Shown here in pieces: positions 1 through 9,100 of a DNA stretch of 11,107 nucleotides. The notes under the pieces are model-generated. The model did not search any database and was not told the DNA's origin. It was given only the letters and a program-made list of their open reading frames with translations. The translations under genes and the position numbers were made by a program. The DNA comes from Chloromonas sp. AAM2. Its lineage: Eukaryota; Chlorophyta; Chlorophyceae; Chlamydomonadales; Chlamydomonadaceae. The first letter of the stretch is position 1. Each line of letters starts with the position of its first letter. Location of the stretch: assembly GCA_004335635.1 (NCBI GenBank), contig QAXH01001873.1, forward strand, positions 1-11,107. Reading direction: 5' to 3'.

Positions 1-260
1 GAGCTGATTTCCACAGCTGAAAAATCATTCATTTCTACAAGAGACCTTATATGCTAGACAGGCGGTCCGTGTTCTTTGCAGCCATCTAGCCCACAGCTCC
101 TGCTCACCAGCTCTGTCCAATTCGCTACCATACAAGTTAATACCAATCCCGTTTCAAAAATCTGATAGAAACTGCGCCTCTCATGCCGCCATTTACTCAA
201 CCAAACTCCAATCCCGTTGAATTGGCAGAGACTCATTCCACTGCCTTGCCTACAGACATG
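1..260. other. No recognisable gene
   Basis: This lies downstream (3') of the GPATCH8-like gene. No ORF here resembles a known family and I see no clear repeat. It could contain 3' UTR or a further exon of that gene. Confidence 0.4.
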
Positions 261-362
261 TCATCCCACCTGCTCGTCTGCACCGGTTCTGAAACTCCCC
301 CAGTCCGACCCCCGTGAAGCATTTGGGGCAAACCAGCCTGTCCACCTCAGCTCTTTCCAGCC

Positions 363-388
363 CTGTTGCTGCAGCTGTGCCATTTCCT
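363..388 (-). repeat. 26-bp near copy of the end of GPATCH8-like exon 6
   Basis: The plus-strand segments at 363-388 and 511-536 differ at one base of 26. On the minus strand the copy reads GAAATGGCACAGCTGCAGC onward, preceded by ATTAG like an acceptor and followed by GGCTGG instead of TGAGT. The frame from 386 stays open to a TGA at 263-261 (41 codons). It may be an alternative last exon or a leftover tandem duplication. Confidence 0.75.
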
Positions 389-507
389 AATCACGCTCAT
401 CATGCCAAAAAGCATTGTCAGTTTCATGGCGTGCATGGCGGCCTTGGATCCGCCCGTCAAATGAATGTGGCCAAATGGGCTGAAAGCTGCATGCCTCAGC
501 ACACAAC

Positions 508-690
508 TCACTGTTGCTGCAGCTTTGCCATTTCCTTCTCCACCGCCTTGGCCTCCTTCCTAGCCCGCTCGTCCTTAGTGCGCCCGCTCTGCATGGCCCG
601 CATCTCCTGCAGCCGCTTCTTGTGGTGGTGGTCGTACGAATCCAGGTGCTGCTCGTACTCCATAGCCTTCTCGTACTGCTTGTGGCAAAC
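508..690 (-). CDS. GPATCH8-like exon 6, zinc finger and basic tail
   Basis: The acceptor is TTCCAG at 696-691. It encodes VCHKQYEKAMEYEQHLDSYD then HHHKKRLQEMRAMQSGRTKD and a charged helix ending EKEMAKLQQQ, with TGA at 510-508. The finger's second Cys and both His are here. The last codons read CAACAGTGAGT, so the stop overlaps a consensus donor (GT at 511-510). The exon may therefore end at 512 and continue elsewhere. Confidence 0.82.
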   Translation of the reverse strand, partial: VCHKQYEKAMEYEQHLDSYDHHHKKRLQEMRAMQSGRTKDERARKEAKAVEKEMAKLQQQ

Positions 691-2808
691 CTGGAAAAAC
701 ACACAAGCCAATGGAGGGTCGACACTGGAAGGCCTAACAGGGAAGGGTGTGACAATGTGAGCAAAGTGTAAACGAGTCCATTAAATGGACGAGGCTGGAC
801 AGCTGCCTGATGCTCACAAGCCAGAATGGGCACAATCCAGCACGCCATCTTTGACGGCTGTGTTCTTGAAGGTCCACCTTGGTCACTCACTTCGCAGTAG
901 AATGTCTTTTTGATCTCCGTGACCTCCTCACGAATCTTCTGATCCCGCTCCGCTTGCGCCTGCACTGTGCCAGAGCATGTAACAGCTTCAAAAACTAGAC
1001 CCCACATGTGGCCAACAACCCTATACTGACAGGAAATCAATGCTGGCTTGGTTCTGAGCCAAGTGTCTTGCTCAGCGACATCTGGCAGTGCAGAACTCCC
1101 CTTCTGTTACACGCAACAGGCACACCCGCATGCCCACCATGGCATGGCCACCCCTTGCGGTGGTGAGACCAATCCAGTCGCTTGCACAAATCTAGTACCG
1201 TTACTGTCCACAGGTCGCTGATGTTGAGCAGGCCTCATGGCCTCTAAATGCGTTGCAACAGAAACGAAAGGAAAACTCAATGGTATGCATGAAACAAGTA
1301 GAATACATATATAAAAAATAAAAACATAAAAAAAAAATTAAAACCCAAACAAAACAAAACAAAACAAAACAGGCAAACTTCACACTGCTTTTTGCGTCCC
1401 TGGCACCTGCCCCACCTCTCTCTTCTTCTTCCTGTCTTCGTCTTCAGTGGCCTGTATCTCGCTCTCCATCCTGCGCCTCTCTATCAGCTCAGCGTTGGTG
1501 TAGTGGTCGTCCTCCGACTGCTTGCCCAGGCCCAGGCGCACGCCCGCATCCACACCCGCTCGCACGGGCTCACGAATACCTGCAGAGGGAACATGCACAA
1601 AAGGCCCGAATTTGTTTTACTGCTTTGCACACGGCAAGCTGGTTGGGTGGCTACTTGGGTAGCTGGTTGGGTAGCTGTTGTTTGTACGAATGGGCTGGCA
1701 CCAATTTCGAATTCAAGGCCCTGGGTCAGCCTCCCAGTGAGCGATTCGTAGAAACCCTTCAACCTGGCCATTGCAACAGAGGATCTGACTGGATCTGATT
1801 GGATCTGCTGGCGTGCTGATAGTTCTAGCTTTTGCCGACCCTTGGACTTGCTTTATAGCAAAGCATGGTGCCTGTGACACCAGGTGCAGTTTACCAGGAG
1901 CCCCGTAGAGAAACGTATTCAGCGGTGCCCCTGCTGGCCTGGCTGGCCGCTTCGCACATACTCCATGGCTGTGGGAAAAAAGATCTCTTAACCAGCTTTG
2001 CTTTTTAAAGCAGAAACAACAGTCAGTATCCGTATCCAACATTCTATGTCCAGTCCCTATAATCGCACCATCCTCCTTGGCACCCAGGCCCTTGCCCTTG
2101 GACCAGCCCATTTTCTGGAGCATTTTGAACCCAACATTCGAGTCCGGAATCTCTGCAGGGCAAACAGGAACGGCAGCGTTGAATGCCGTATCCATGCGCC
2201 ACCCATTGCCTATGCATGCTGACTTGCGAGAAAGACGAGTGTGCTGAGCTGTGGAACAGCAATGGTGGCATGCGTGCAAATGGCTGCTTGCTTCCTTTCG
2301 CTGTCGCACATGCTGCACATGTACATCGCACAACCCTTTGCATTGGTCATGCACAGCTTGTAGATTCTATGTCATGGCTCTGGTTCCATAGCAGTGGCAA
2401 GATACCTGTGTTCAGGTCAATCATGGGGGCAGGTGGGCCAGCATCCTCTTCACCAGGCTCCCTGAAGTCCTCCCACCCGTCTCGTCCCTTGCGTAATATG
2501 TCTTCCTGTTCGTGGCAAAGACATCAAGCATGGCAGCTGCAGATGACACCGTGAGGTCCACAAGTCACGTTGGCTCCCAAGATGCCGTTGATCTAAACCA
2601 GAAGTTGACATGTCAGCATGCAGCCTGGCATGCACGATGTTAGAGCACTCAACATGGAGAGTCTTCCAGCCTAGTACGTGAATAGTATGCTTACCTGAAA
2701 CGCGTTTGTGAACTGGTCTCCTCGCCCTGCTGCAAATCGGGGGTCAACCACCACTACATTGTCAAACCCCAGCCCTCCAAATCCCAAGCCGCTGTAACCT
2801 TCCTCCAT
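508..2808 (-). CDS. GPATCH8-like G-patch / C2H2 zinc-finger protein, six exons
   Basis: Spliced minus-strand gene with exons 2808-2695, 2505-2406, 2152-2069, 1579-1416, 959-891 and 690-508; all five junctions are GT..AG and phases agree (0,1,1,0,0). The product is about 237 aa if the TGA at 510-508 is used. Domains: Gly-rich N-terminus (MEEGYSGLGFGGLGF), G-patch at about residues 75-107 (VGFKMLQKMGW then KGKGLG then GIREPV), a charged linker (ERRRMESEIQATEDEDRKKK), one C2H2 finger at about 174-202 (C-x2-C-x12-H-x5-H), then a Lys/Arg/Glu-rich helix ending EKEMAKLQQQ. This order is that of GPATCH8 and its plant G-patch relatives (known family). A nuclear RNA-binding or splicing-associated role is inferred from G-patch biology; no specific substrate can be read. 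Plant homologues, as I recall them, extend further, so the C-terminus may continue through another exon. Confidence 0.85.
891..959 (-). CDS. GPATCH8-like exon 5, first zinc-finger cysteine
   Basis: The acceptor is GTGCAG at 965-960. It encodes 23 residues, AQAERDQKIREEVTEIKK then TFYCE, ending GAA|GTGAGT in phase 0. It supplies the first Cys of the C2H2 finger. Confidence 0.87.
1301..1371. repeat. A-rich tract with AAAAC microsatellite
   Basis: In intron 4 of the minus gene. A long A-rich run is followed by tandem AAAAC units (about 1347-1371). On the transcribed strand it is T-rich. The rest of this intron (960-1415) shows nothing else I recognise. Confidence 0.85.
1416..1579 (-). CDS. GPATCH8-like exon 4, G-patch end and coiled-coil linker
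   Basis: The acceptor is CTCTGCAG at 1585-1580. The first two bases complete Gly; the exon continues IREPVRAGVDAGVRLGLGK, then QSEDDHYTNAELIERRRMES and a Glu/Lys/Arg-rich stretch. It ends GAGAGAG|GTGGGG, phase 0. The region after the G-patch matches the acidic/arginine linker that follows this domain in plant and animal GPATCH8 relatives. Confidence 0.85.
1637..1677. repeat. 12-bp tandem repeat (AGCTGGTTGGGT type)
   Basis: Three 12-bp units and a partial fourth: AGCTGGTTGGGT, GGCTACTTGGGT, AGCTGGTTGGGT, AGCTG. It lies in intron 3 of the minus-strand gene (1580-2068). The central unit differs at three positions. Confidence 0.85.
1781..1810. repeat. 10-bp tandem repeat (GGATCTGNNN x3)
   Basis: Three consecutive units, GGATCTGACT, GGATCTGATT and GGATCTGCTG, in the same intron as the 12-bp repeat. 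The rest of this intron holds nothing else I recognise. Confidence 0.8.
2069..2152 (-). CDS. GPATCH8-like exon 3, G-patch core
   Basis: The acceptor is CTCTGCAG. The exon encodes IPDSNVGFKMLQKMGW followed by SKGKGLGAKED, which carries the G-patch hallmarks: aromatic-hydrophobic start, Leu, Gly-Trp, and GxGLG. It ends GATG|GTGCGA in phase 1. The donor lies inside the G-patch motif, so the last conserved Gly is built across the junction. Confidence 0.88.
2406..2505 (-). CDS. GPATCH8-like exon 2
   Basis: The acceptor is CGAACAG and the exon opens GAAGACATA, giving EDILRKGRDGWEDF, then an acidic/proline stretch and PMIDLNT. It ends ACAG|GTATCT in phase 1; the leftover G completes a Glu codon with exon 3. 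It is 100 nt long. Confidence 0.82.
2695..2808 (-). CDS. GPATCH8-like exon 1 (start codon)
   Basis: It begins with ATG at 2808-2806 and encodes 38 residues, MEEGYSGLGFGGLGFDNVVV onward to DQFTNAFQ. It ends CAG|GTAAGC (donor GT at 2694-2693), phase 0. This start is chosen because it is the first ATG of the open frame and joins exon 2 in frame. Confidence 0.8.
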
Positions 2809-3134
2809 TTTACACGATTGCGTGACTGCTTGACACTGGTACATGTACATGCACTGGGCCTATGCACTGGGCCCGTAACGCGAAAAAGAAACCGGCCATC
2901 TGCTGCGTGCTGTGCCGGGATTTGATGTCGTTCCTCCTTAACATCATTTACATTTCAGCTACACGCACATGCTGCAGCACAGCATGCACATGCACGACAG
3001 CAAGCGCATCGCAGGCGACATATTGTGCTGAGCCGTGCTGTGCTCTACTGGTTTGCCGGATCGTTTGATTGGCACCATTTGTCCCCTGGGTCGCCCGTAT
3101 TCAGTCCCGGAGCAGTTACGCCTAGGCTACAGCC
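2809..3134. promoter_or_regulatory. Divergent intergenic region between the two start codons
   Basis: About 326 bp separate the GPATCH8-like ATG (2808, minus) from the Ku80 ATG (3135, plus), so both promoters and 5' leaders must lie here; a shared bidirectional promoter is inferred. Visible structure: a 12-bp direct repeat ATGCACTGGGCC at 2849-2860 and 2862-2873, and a possible hairpin with CATGCTG (2968-2974) facing CAGCATG (2980-2986). I see no convincing TATA box. The Ku80 ATG sits in GCCATGG, a strong eukaryotic start context. Confidence 0.55.
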
Positions 3135-3152
3135 ATGGGCGAAAGGAATAGG
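3135..3152 (+). CDS. XRCC5: Ku80 exon 1, 18-nt micro first coding exon
   Basis: ATG GGC GAA AGG AAT AGG encodes MGERNR, then donor GTGAGG at 3153. It joins exon 2 in phase 0 to give MGERNREFLCFVVDVGPHM, whose spacing and RNRE residues match plant Ku80 N-termini as I remember them. The alternative is initiation at ATG 3302, directly upstream of exon 2, giving MQEFLCFVVDVG without splicing. Confidence 0.7.
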
Positions 3153-6100
3153 GTGAGGAGGACCATCAGTCCTAGGGTTGATGAATGCAGTGAATGCAGC
3201 GCCCTTCACAGCCCTCCCTCATGCTGCGCCATAATCCACACCACGTAAGCCGTGTTCTGCTTCTATTCTCAGAACTTGGTAGTTTCTGCACATGCCGATC
3301 CATGCAGGAGTTCCTGTGTTTTGTTGTGGATGTGGGACCCCACATGCATGCACTCCTGCCGCATGTGGAGGAGTACTTGTTGTGCTCCATGGAGGCTAAG
3401 GTGGGCTGGATTTGCTGGAGTTACCATCATGCAGGCATCATTACTATCATCAGCATGGATTAGCTCGAGTGCGCGTGATGCAAGCATGATCGGTAAGCTA
3501 GGCCACCATTTGCTTTCAACTGATGGCAACAGGAACAAACATGCACGCCCACTGAACTGGTGTCCACCTCGTTATAAGCACCAATGACCAATGACCAGGA
3601 AATGAAGCATGTGAATCGCCCAACACATGTGCCTGTCCACGCACTGCTGTCTGACTTGTCTAGGAGGTGGAACTGATAGCATGCGCAGCACTGATGCCAC
3701 TTCAACTGCCCAGCGAGATGGTTTTTCCAAATGCGTCTCCCGCTAACCATGTCAGCCTGCTCTGTGTCCCATGCAGCTCCTGAACAAGCCCACACACGAA
3801 GTCGCCCTCCTGGTGTTTGGGTCCACTGGTGAGGCCTCGCACATACGGGACCACGGCGTGCTCGAGTGCCCCGCCCGGCATGGGCTAAGGGCATCACACC
3901 TTGTATCGGCACCATAGGTTTCCAATTGGTTTCTGCACAAGTGCATTAGTAGACACATGTGTTGGGTTGCTGAAAAGGTACACTTAAAAGAACATTACTG
4001 CTGTTGGTAACAAGAACAATCACTCACTTCTCTTCCTGTCTAATTCCTTCCAGTTTTGTGATAGACTCTGTAGTGTGAGTAGTTTCGAACTGGTGCTAGA
4101 GTGTATTCTGGCATGCATCTAGCAGCACTAAAGCTAGGTGTGCCCTTGGCTATTTATGCGCTGTTTCCTTAGCTTGAAGTGAATGGTCTGCAGTACTGTG
4201 CAACGCACTGTGTGCATGCCAGACATCAGTTCATTAGAGGCCATGCGTTACCGTGCCGAATCCTGCCTTTTTCTCCCTTGGCTTCGCTCCACACACGGCT
4301 TGACTGAGGCTGTTGACTTGCAGGAAAACAACCTGCACTGACAAGCACTGCATCCCTCAACAAATGCAAATGCACACTGATTTAACTTCTGCCTTCTTTG
4401 CCCCCGCTTTGCCCTCCTTGCCCCTCTTTGCCTGGTCTGCTGGCCTGTTTTGGCTGCCTTTATTGGCTTGTTTTGTTTCTGTCTTATATATGCCATCTTT
4501 GCCCTTCAGAGACCACGAACGACCCCCACACTGAGGCCGAGCTCAAGGCGGAGCAGGACCAGTACATGCACATCGCCGTGCAGCACAACTACAGGCTGCC
4601 CAACCTGGACACGCTACGCACTGCCACTAGCCTACCTAGGGGAGCGGGTGAGCAAGGGCAAGAATAATAATTAATATAATATTAATTAATAATAATAAAA
4701 AAACTCAAACAAATGATAGCAGGAGAAGGCGTTCCCAACTTCCGCCCGCTCTTCCTGTCCATCTATCCATCTATCTATTCATATATGTATGTATCCATGC
4801 GTCTATTCAGCTATCCATGTATGTGTCTGTCTGCTGTTCCGGAGACTTTGTTTCCCGCAGCCCTGTTCCCTCAGTCTTTGCTTTGACGTCCAGAACACAT
4901 TGACAGTCAGTTGAGTGTTTTGAGGGCTGTCTTTTTGCCAATGATTTGATGACTGAACACATCTGTCAAGTCTGGATGTGTACAGTGGACAACAACGTGT
5001 TGCTGGATGACAACAAGCTATTGCTAGCAAAAGCACTGCTTGTTGCACTCACCACTCCAACCCACTTCAGGTTACAGCGACACGCTGGACGCGTTGACAG
5101 TGGCTGCTGATATGGTGGTCAAGGCGGATGCAGAGCGCATTTTGGGCAAAACTCCAAAAAGGGTCGTGCTCATATCAAACTTCAAGGGGAAGGTGACAGG
5201 GGGCCAGGGCTGGTCTGGGCAGACACAGGGACACATGCTACTTGCTCAGATGCGTGGCTGATGCGTAGTTGAGGGTCACGATCAGGAAGGTGGGGGAAGG
5301 TGACAGGAAGGTGACGGGCAGTTTAGAGAAAGGCGACTGGGGGTTGCCTGGGTGTCAGTTCTAGAGACGCAGCAAGACATGCCCGCTCAGATGCCGTTCT
5401 CTGTTCCCCTTGTGTGACAGTACACATGTAACAGCACCCACCACAGGTGGTGCAAAGCATGATAGGATGTGAAAGATTGCCGCCGGACTGCTGGACTGCC
5501 GGGGCAGTTGCATGCAAAGCTCATGCTTGCAGTGCAGTTGCAGCCCAGTCCTGCTCGTTATTTCAGGAGTAGACATGGCACCCTCATGCACACGTGCCCT
5601 GGGGGATGGCTGTCACCGTCTTGTTTGTGCAATCATGTGCAGGGCAAGGGCTGGGACCCAGACTTCATGAAATACGTGGTCGAAACGTTCATGGTGAGAC
5701 GCTACTGCTTGCCCCGTGTTGGGTTGCGCATCTACTCTACATGGGTGGGCCATTGGTACTGTGTCGAGATGGCGTTGTTGGATTGAGCTACGCTATGGTA
5801 CGCTGTTTGCCAGCCAGGTCTGACTCTTGTTCTGGTTTGTACTGCTTTCGCAGGCCCAGCATGTCAAGCTGGAAGTGCTTCATCTGGACCTTGATGCAGA
5901 CAACCCTGCCACTGGTGCCAGTACATCACAGGTACAGTTCACTACCAGGTGCATGACTACAGAAAGTACTGCTTCGTGGCTAAAGTAACATGTTGAGCAC
6001 GGTGCAATGGCTACATCATGTCACAGGTACTGCATACAGCAGGGAAAGGCAGGATAATGCTGTGGTCCAACACAGTGCAGCTATTGCACACGTCTTACAT

Positions 6101-9100
6101 GCTGGACAGATAATCGTTCAGGATTACTGCACACAAACGGTATGGCCTCTCAGAGTCTGCACCCTCCTAGTGTAGCTCAAAATCCCCGCCTGTGTTTCCC
6201 GAGAGTGCTCCCGCACATGCCATCAATTCCCTCTCCACTTCCCTTAGGTCACCTGCCTGGTACTTTGCGGTTCGTCTTGGTCGATTCCCAAAGGCGTGGC
6301 GGCGCCCAGCCCGTTCCGTTGTTCGTCTGACGGTCTCCCTGATGTAAAACGATGTAAAGACATTGGCAATAGTTGGCAATTCATCTGCCTGCGCAATGCA
6401 GGATGATGCGGGGTCCCAGATAGTGCGAGAGAACCTGGATGGTATCTGCAAGGTACTCCAGGACATGGGCGGCACTGAGCCAATGGTGGGTGAAGCCTGG
6501 GTTGGTTGCAAGCGGCCCGCTTGATGCACGTCCTAGCGTACCATGAATTCAACTCTCCTCCGTCTTGTGGCCCACTTGCTCTGTCTGGGCCTCTGTCAAA
6601 CGGGCAGGAAGTATCAAGTGATACTCTGGCCCGTTTGGACTCGTGCTGACTGGGCTCACTCCCCTGGCGGCCATGATTGCACTCCCTTGGTCTTCCTTTT
6701 TTTTCCCCCTTCTTCTCAGAGTATCGTTTTGTGCATGTTATGGCCATTGGAGTCAGCTGAACCTTGCTCTAGCCCTACTGGAGCTGTCTTGAGTTCTGTG
6801 CACCTAACAAGTGTCAACTATGCATGTCACTGCTTGTCCTCCCTAGGAACTGTTTTTGCCATTTCTACCATGACTACTGAGTGCCGATTTGCTGACCGTG
6901 TTGAGTTGCGTCTGCAGACAAAGTTTTGTTTAGGCAGGCAAGCGCGGAAGATAACGTTCTGTGTTGACAGTGTGGTGTAGTAAAGATACCTATATCACAT
7001 CGCCGCAGTAGCGTGCCCAGAGACACACGCATACACGTGCACACACACGCACACACGCACACCGACACACCCACACACACACACACACACACACGCGCAC
7101 ACAGACACACACACAGTCGGATGTCTGTGTTATGTGCTTGCCAGAGTGTGCGCAGTATCGCTGACCTTGCCATGGCAGTGCGATGGGTGGAGGTCATGCC
7201 AGTCACCACCTACCGGGGGCCACTCAGCATCGGGAAGAAAACACGCATACCGGTAAGTGCGCCTGCTCGTGGTTCCCTGGCCCAGGGTAAGTAGGGGCGA
7301 TGCCTGAGGATGGCTCTGCTGATGCAGTCTGTTAGACAGTGAGTGCGGGACGCAAGTCATAACCGCAGGACTGTAGGAAGGTCGTGTCAGACGGACCCGT
7401 TGTTGAATGTTTTGAACCTTGATCTTGAAATGATCTGCACACTACAAGAGTCTGCTTGTGAGAGCTTTGTCCGTGGTTCAGTGCATGCATGTGCACGCTT
7501 GCGTCCAGCCATGAAGGGTACAGGACTTGTGTGTTGTTGGTGTGACAGATGTACACCAGTTGCGTCAAGCTGTGCACATGATCTCTATGTGCACTAGCGA
7601 TGATTCTTTACAACTTGTTTACGTCAGTCTTGGGTCGATCTGTGCTGTACGTCCCGTGTGGTGCGTGTGTACAAGCAGATGTCGCAGGCAGCCATCTCAC
7701 ACTAGCAATATCTGCTTTTCCTTCCAGTGAGTTCGTCCGATTTGTCAACGTCGGTTAGTGGTCCACATTCCTACAGGTTCGTGTGTACAAGAAGGTGTCC
7801 CGCGAGACCCTGCCTAGCCTCAAGGACTATGTGGTCACTGAACCGGGAGCGGAAACCAGCGAGAACGCCAGCGTGCTCTCGTTCAGGGTAAGCCCGCTAG
7901 GAGGAGGTTCAAGGGACAGATGCTCCTGTGAACTGCTTATCAAGTTGCTGCAACTGAGATCTACCTGTGATGCACAGAGAAGTGAAACAAGAACAACTTG
8001 CAAAAGCCAGCAGGTACAGGAACAACAGCCTGAAGACTTGCAAAAGAGGTACACGAGATGTTGTATGTGAGATACTCAGTGCTAGCACATGTGGAAGTTG
8101 CATTCATTTCAAATCCGCATGTCTTCAGATCAAGGAGTCCGTTATATCACGGCACTGCTCAAACTCCGCTGTGTCTGCGTGCGACATACATCTGTTCGCA
8201 TCAGTCAAGCATGCCAGGGCACGGAATGAAGCACCAGCTTATCCCACAGCACAGTACAGCTTGCACGCATCTTGCACGCAGCTTGCACATCTGCTGCTGC
8301 ATGCCTTCAGACCAGCAAGTCCAGAGCCTACAACGTGGAAGGCAACAAGGGCGAAATTGTGGACGAATCCGAGACGGCACAGGCCCACAAGTGAGTGTAC
8401 CACGCATGGACTCTCAGGGCGCGCATGGACTATACAGTATCAACTCTTTGCATGGCCTCATGATGGTCTCTCGCTTGGGCTCATTTCGTTGTTGTTGAGT
8501 CCGTTGCTCAGATTTGGTCAGATCGGCATTGAACCTCCACTCTTGCATGGCTTGCTTGCACTCGAGGTCTGTGCATGTGCGCATCATTCATTTATTCATT
8601 CATCCATACTGAGCCTTGACCTTGTTTGTTGAACCCTCCATGTTACTGTGTCTTCTCAGGAAGCCTGTGCATACGTGCGTCCTGCAAGGCGCGGTGCCTT
8701 GAACCTCAGCTGTTGTTACTTGGCCCTCTCTGTTGCTGTGCGTGTCCAGGTATGGACGCTCATGCATCCCAGTCGATGAAAGCACCGAGCCGCTGCTGAA
8801 GTATTCGGTCATGGATAAGGGCATGTGGCTGTGGGGGTTCATGCCAGCAGCACAGGTGGGCACTCCACTCCTTCTGTGGCCAGATGACTCCTATGTAGCC
8901 TGTAACCGACTCCTTCCACTCTGATAACATGAACTCATTTTATGGCCCCGACTCTCACATGGACTCCACTCTAACATGGACTCTTTGAAACAAGACCTGT
9001 TCCATTCAACAGTAGCCGTGACTTGGGTGTGCTCACCAGCGCATCTCACCAATCACACAAAAACAGTAACTGCTAGCAGCTTCTCGGCAACTTCTCTGAT

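Noticed and set aside
387..1040. 217-codon minus-strand ORF
   Set aside because: It runs through exons 5 and 6 of the GPATCH8-like gene largely in the wrong frame and reads through introns. Splicing explains the coding signal better.
1713..2354. 213-codon minus-strand ORF containing the G-patch core
   Set aside because: Only 2069-2152 is coding. The sequence before and after is intron, and the G-patch is completed by exon 4, not by the ORF's own extension.
2862..3068. Small plus-strand ORF as a possible Ku80 first exon
   Set aside because: No donor in it joins exon 2 to give a Ku80-like N-terminus, whereas the exon at 3135-3152 does.
5803..5820. Possible copy of the exon 7 acceptor in intron 6
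   Set aside because: The similarity is patchy, with several gaps, and could be chance in a pyrimidine/CAG context.
5927..6030. TCACAGGTAC at the exon 7 donor repeated at 6021
   Set aside because: Only ten shared bases made largely of donor consensus, so not significant alone.
6711..6730. Possible copy of the exon 9 acceptor (CTTCTCAGAGTATCG)
   Set aside because: It shares CAGAGT and AGTATCG words with the true junction but needs gaps. It is too short and too close to splice consensus to claim.
7013..7294. His/Thr-rich ORF over the CA repeat
   Set aside because: It is a translation of the microsatellite; the real exon 9 begins at 7145.
7967..8632. 221-codon plus-strand ORF
   Set aside because: It spans introns 10 and 11 and crosses exon 11 in a different frame from Ku80. 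It has no recognisable domain and its composition looks like translated intron.
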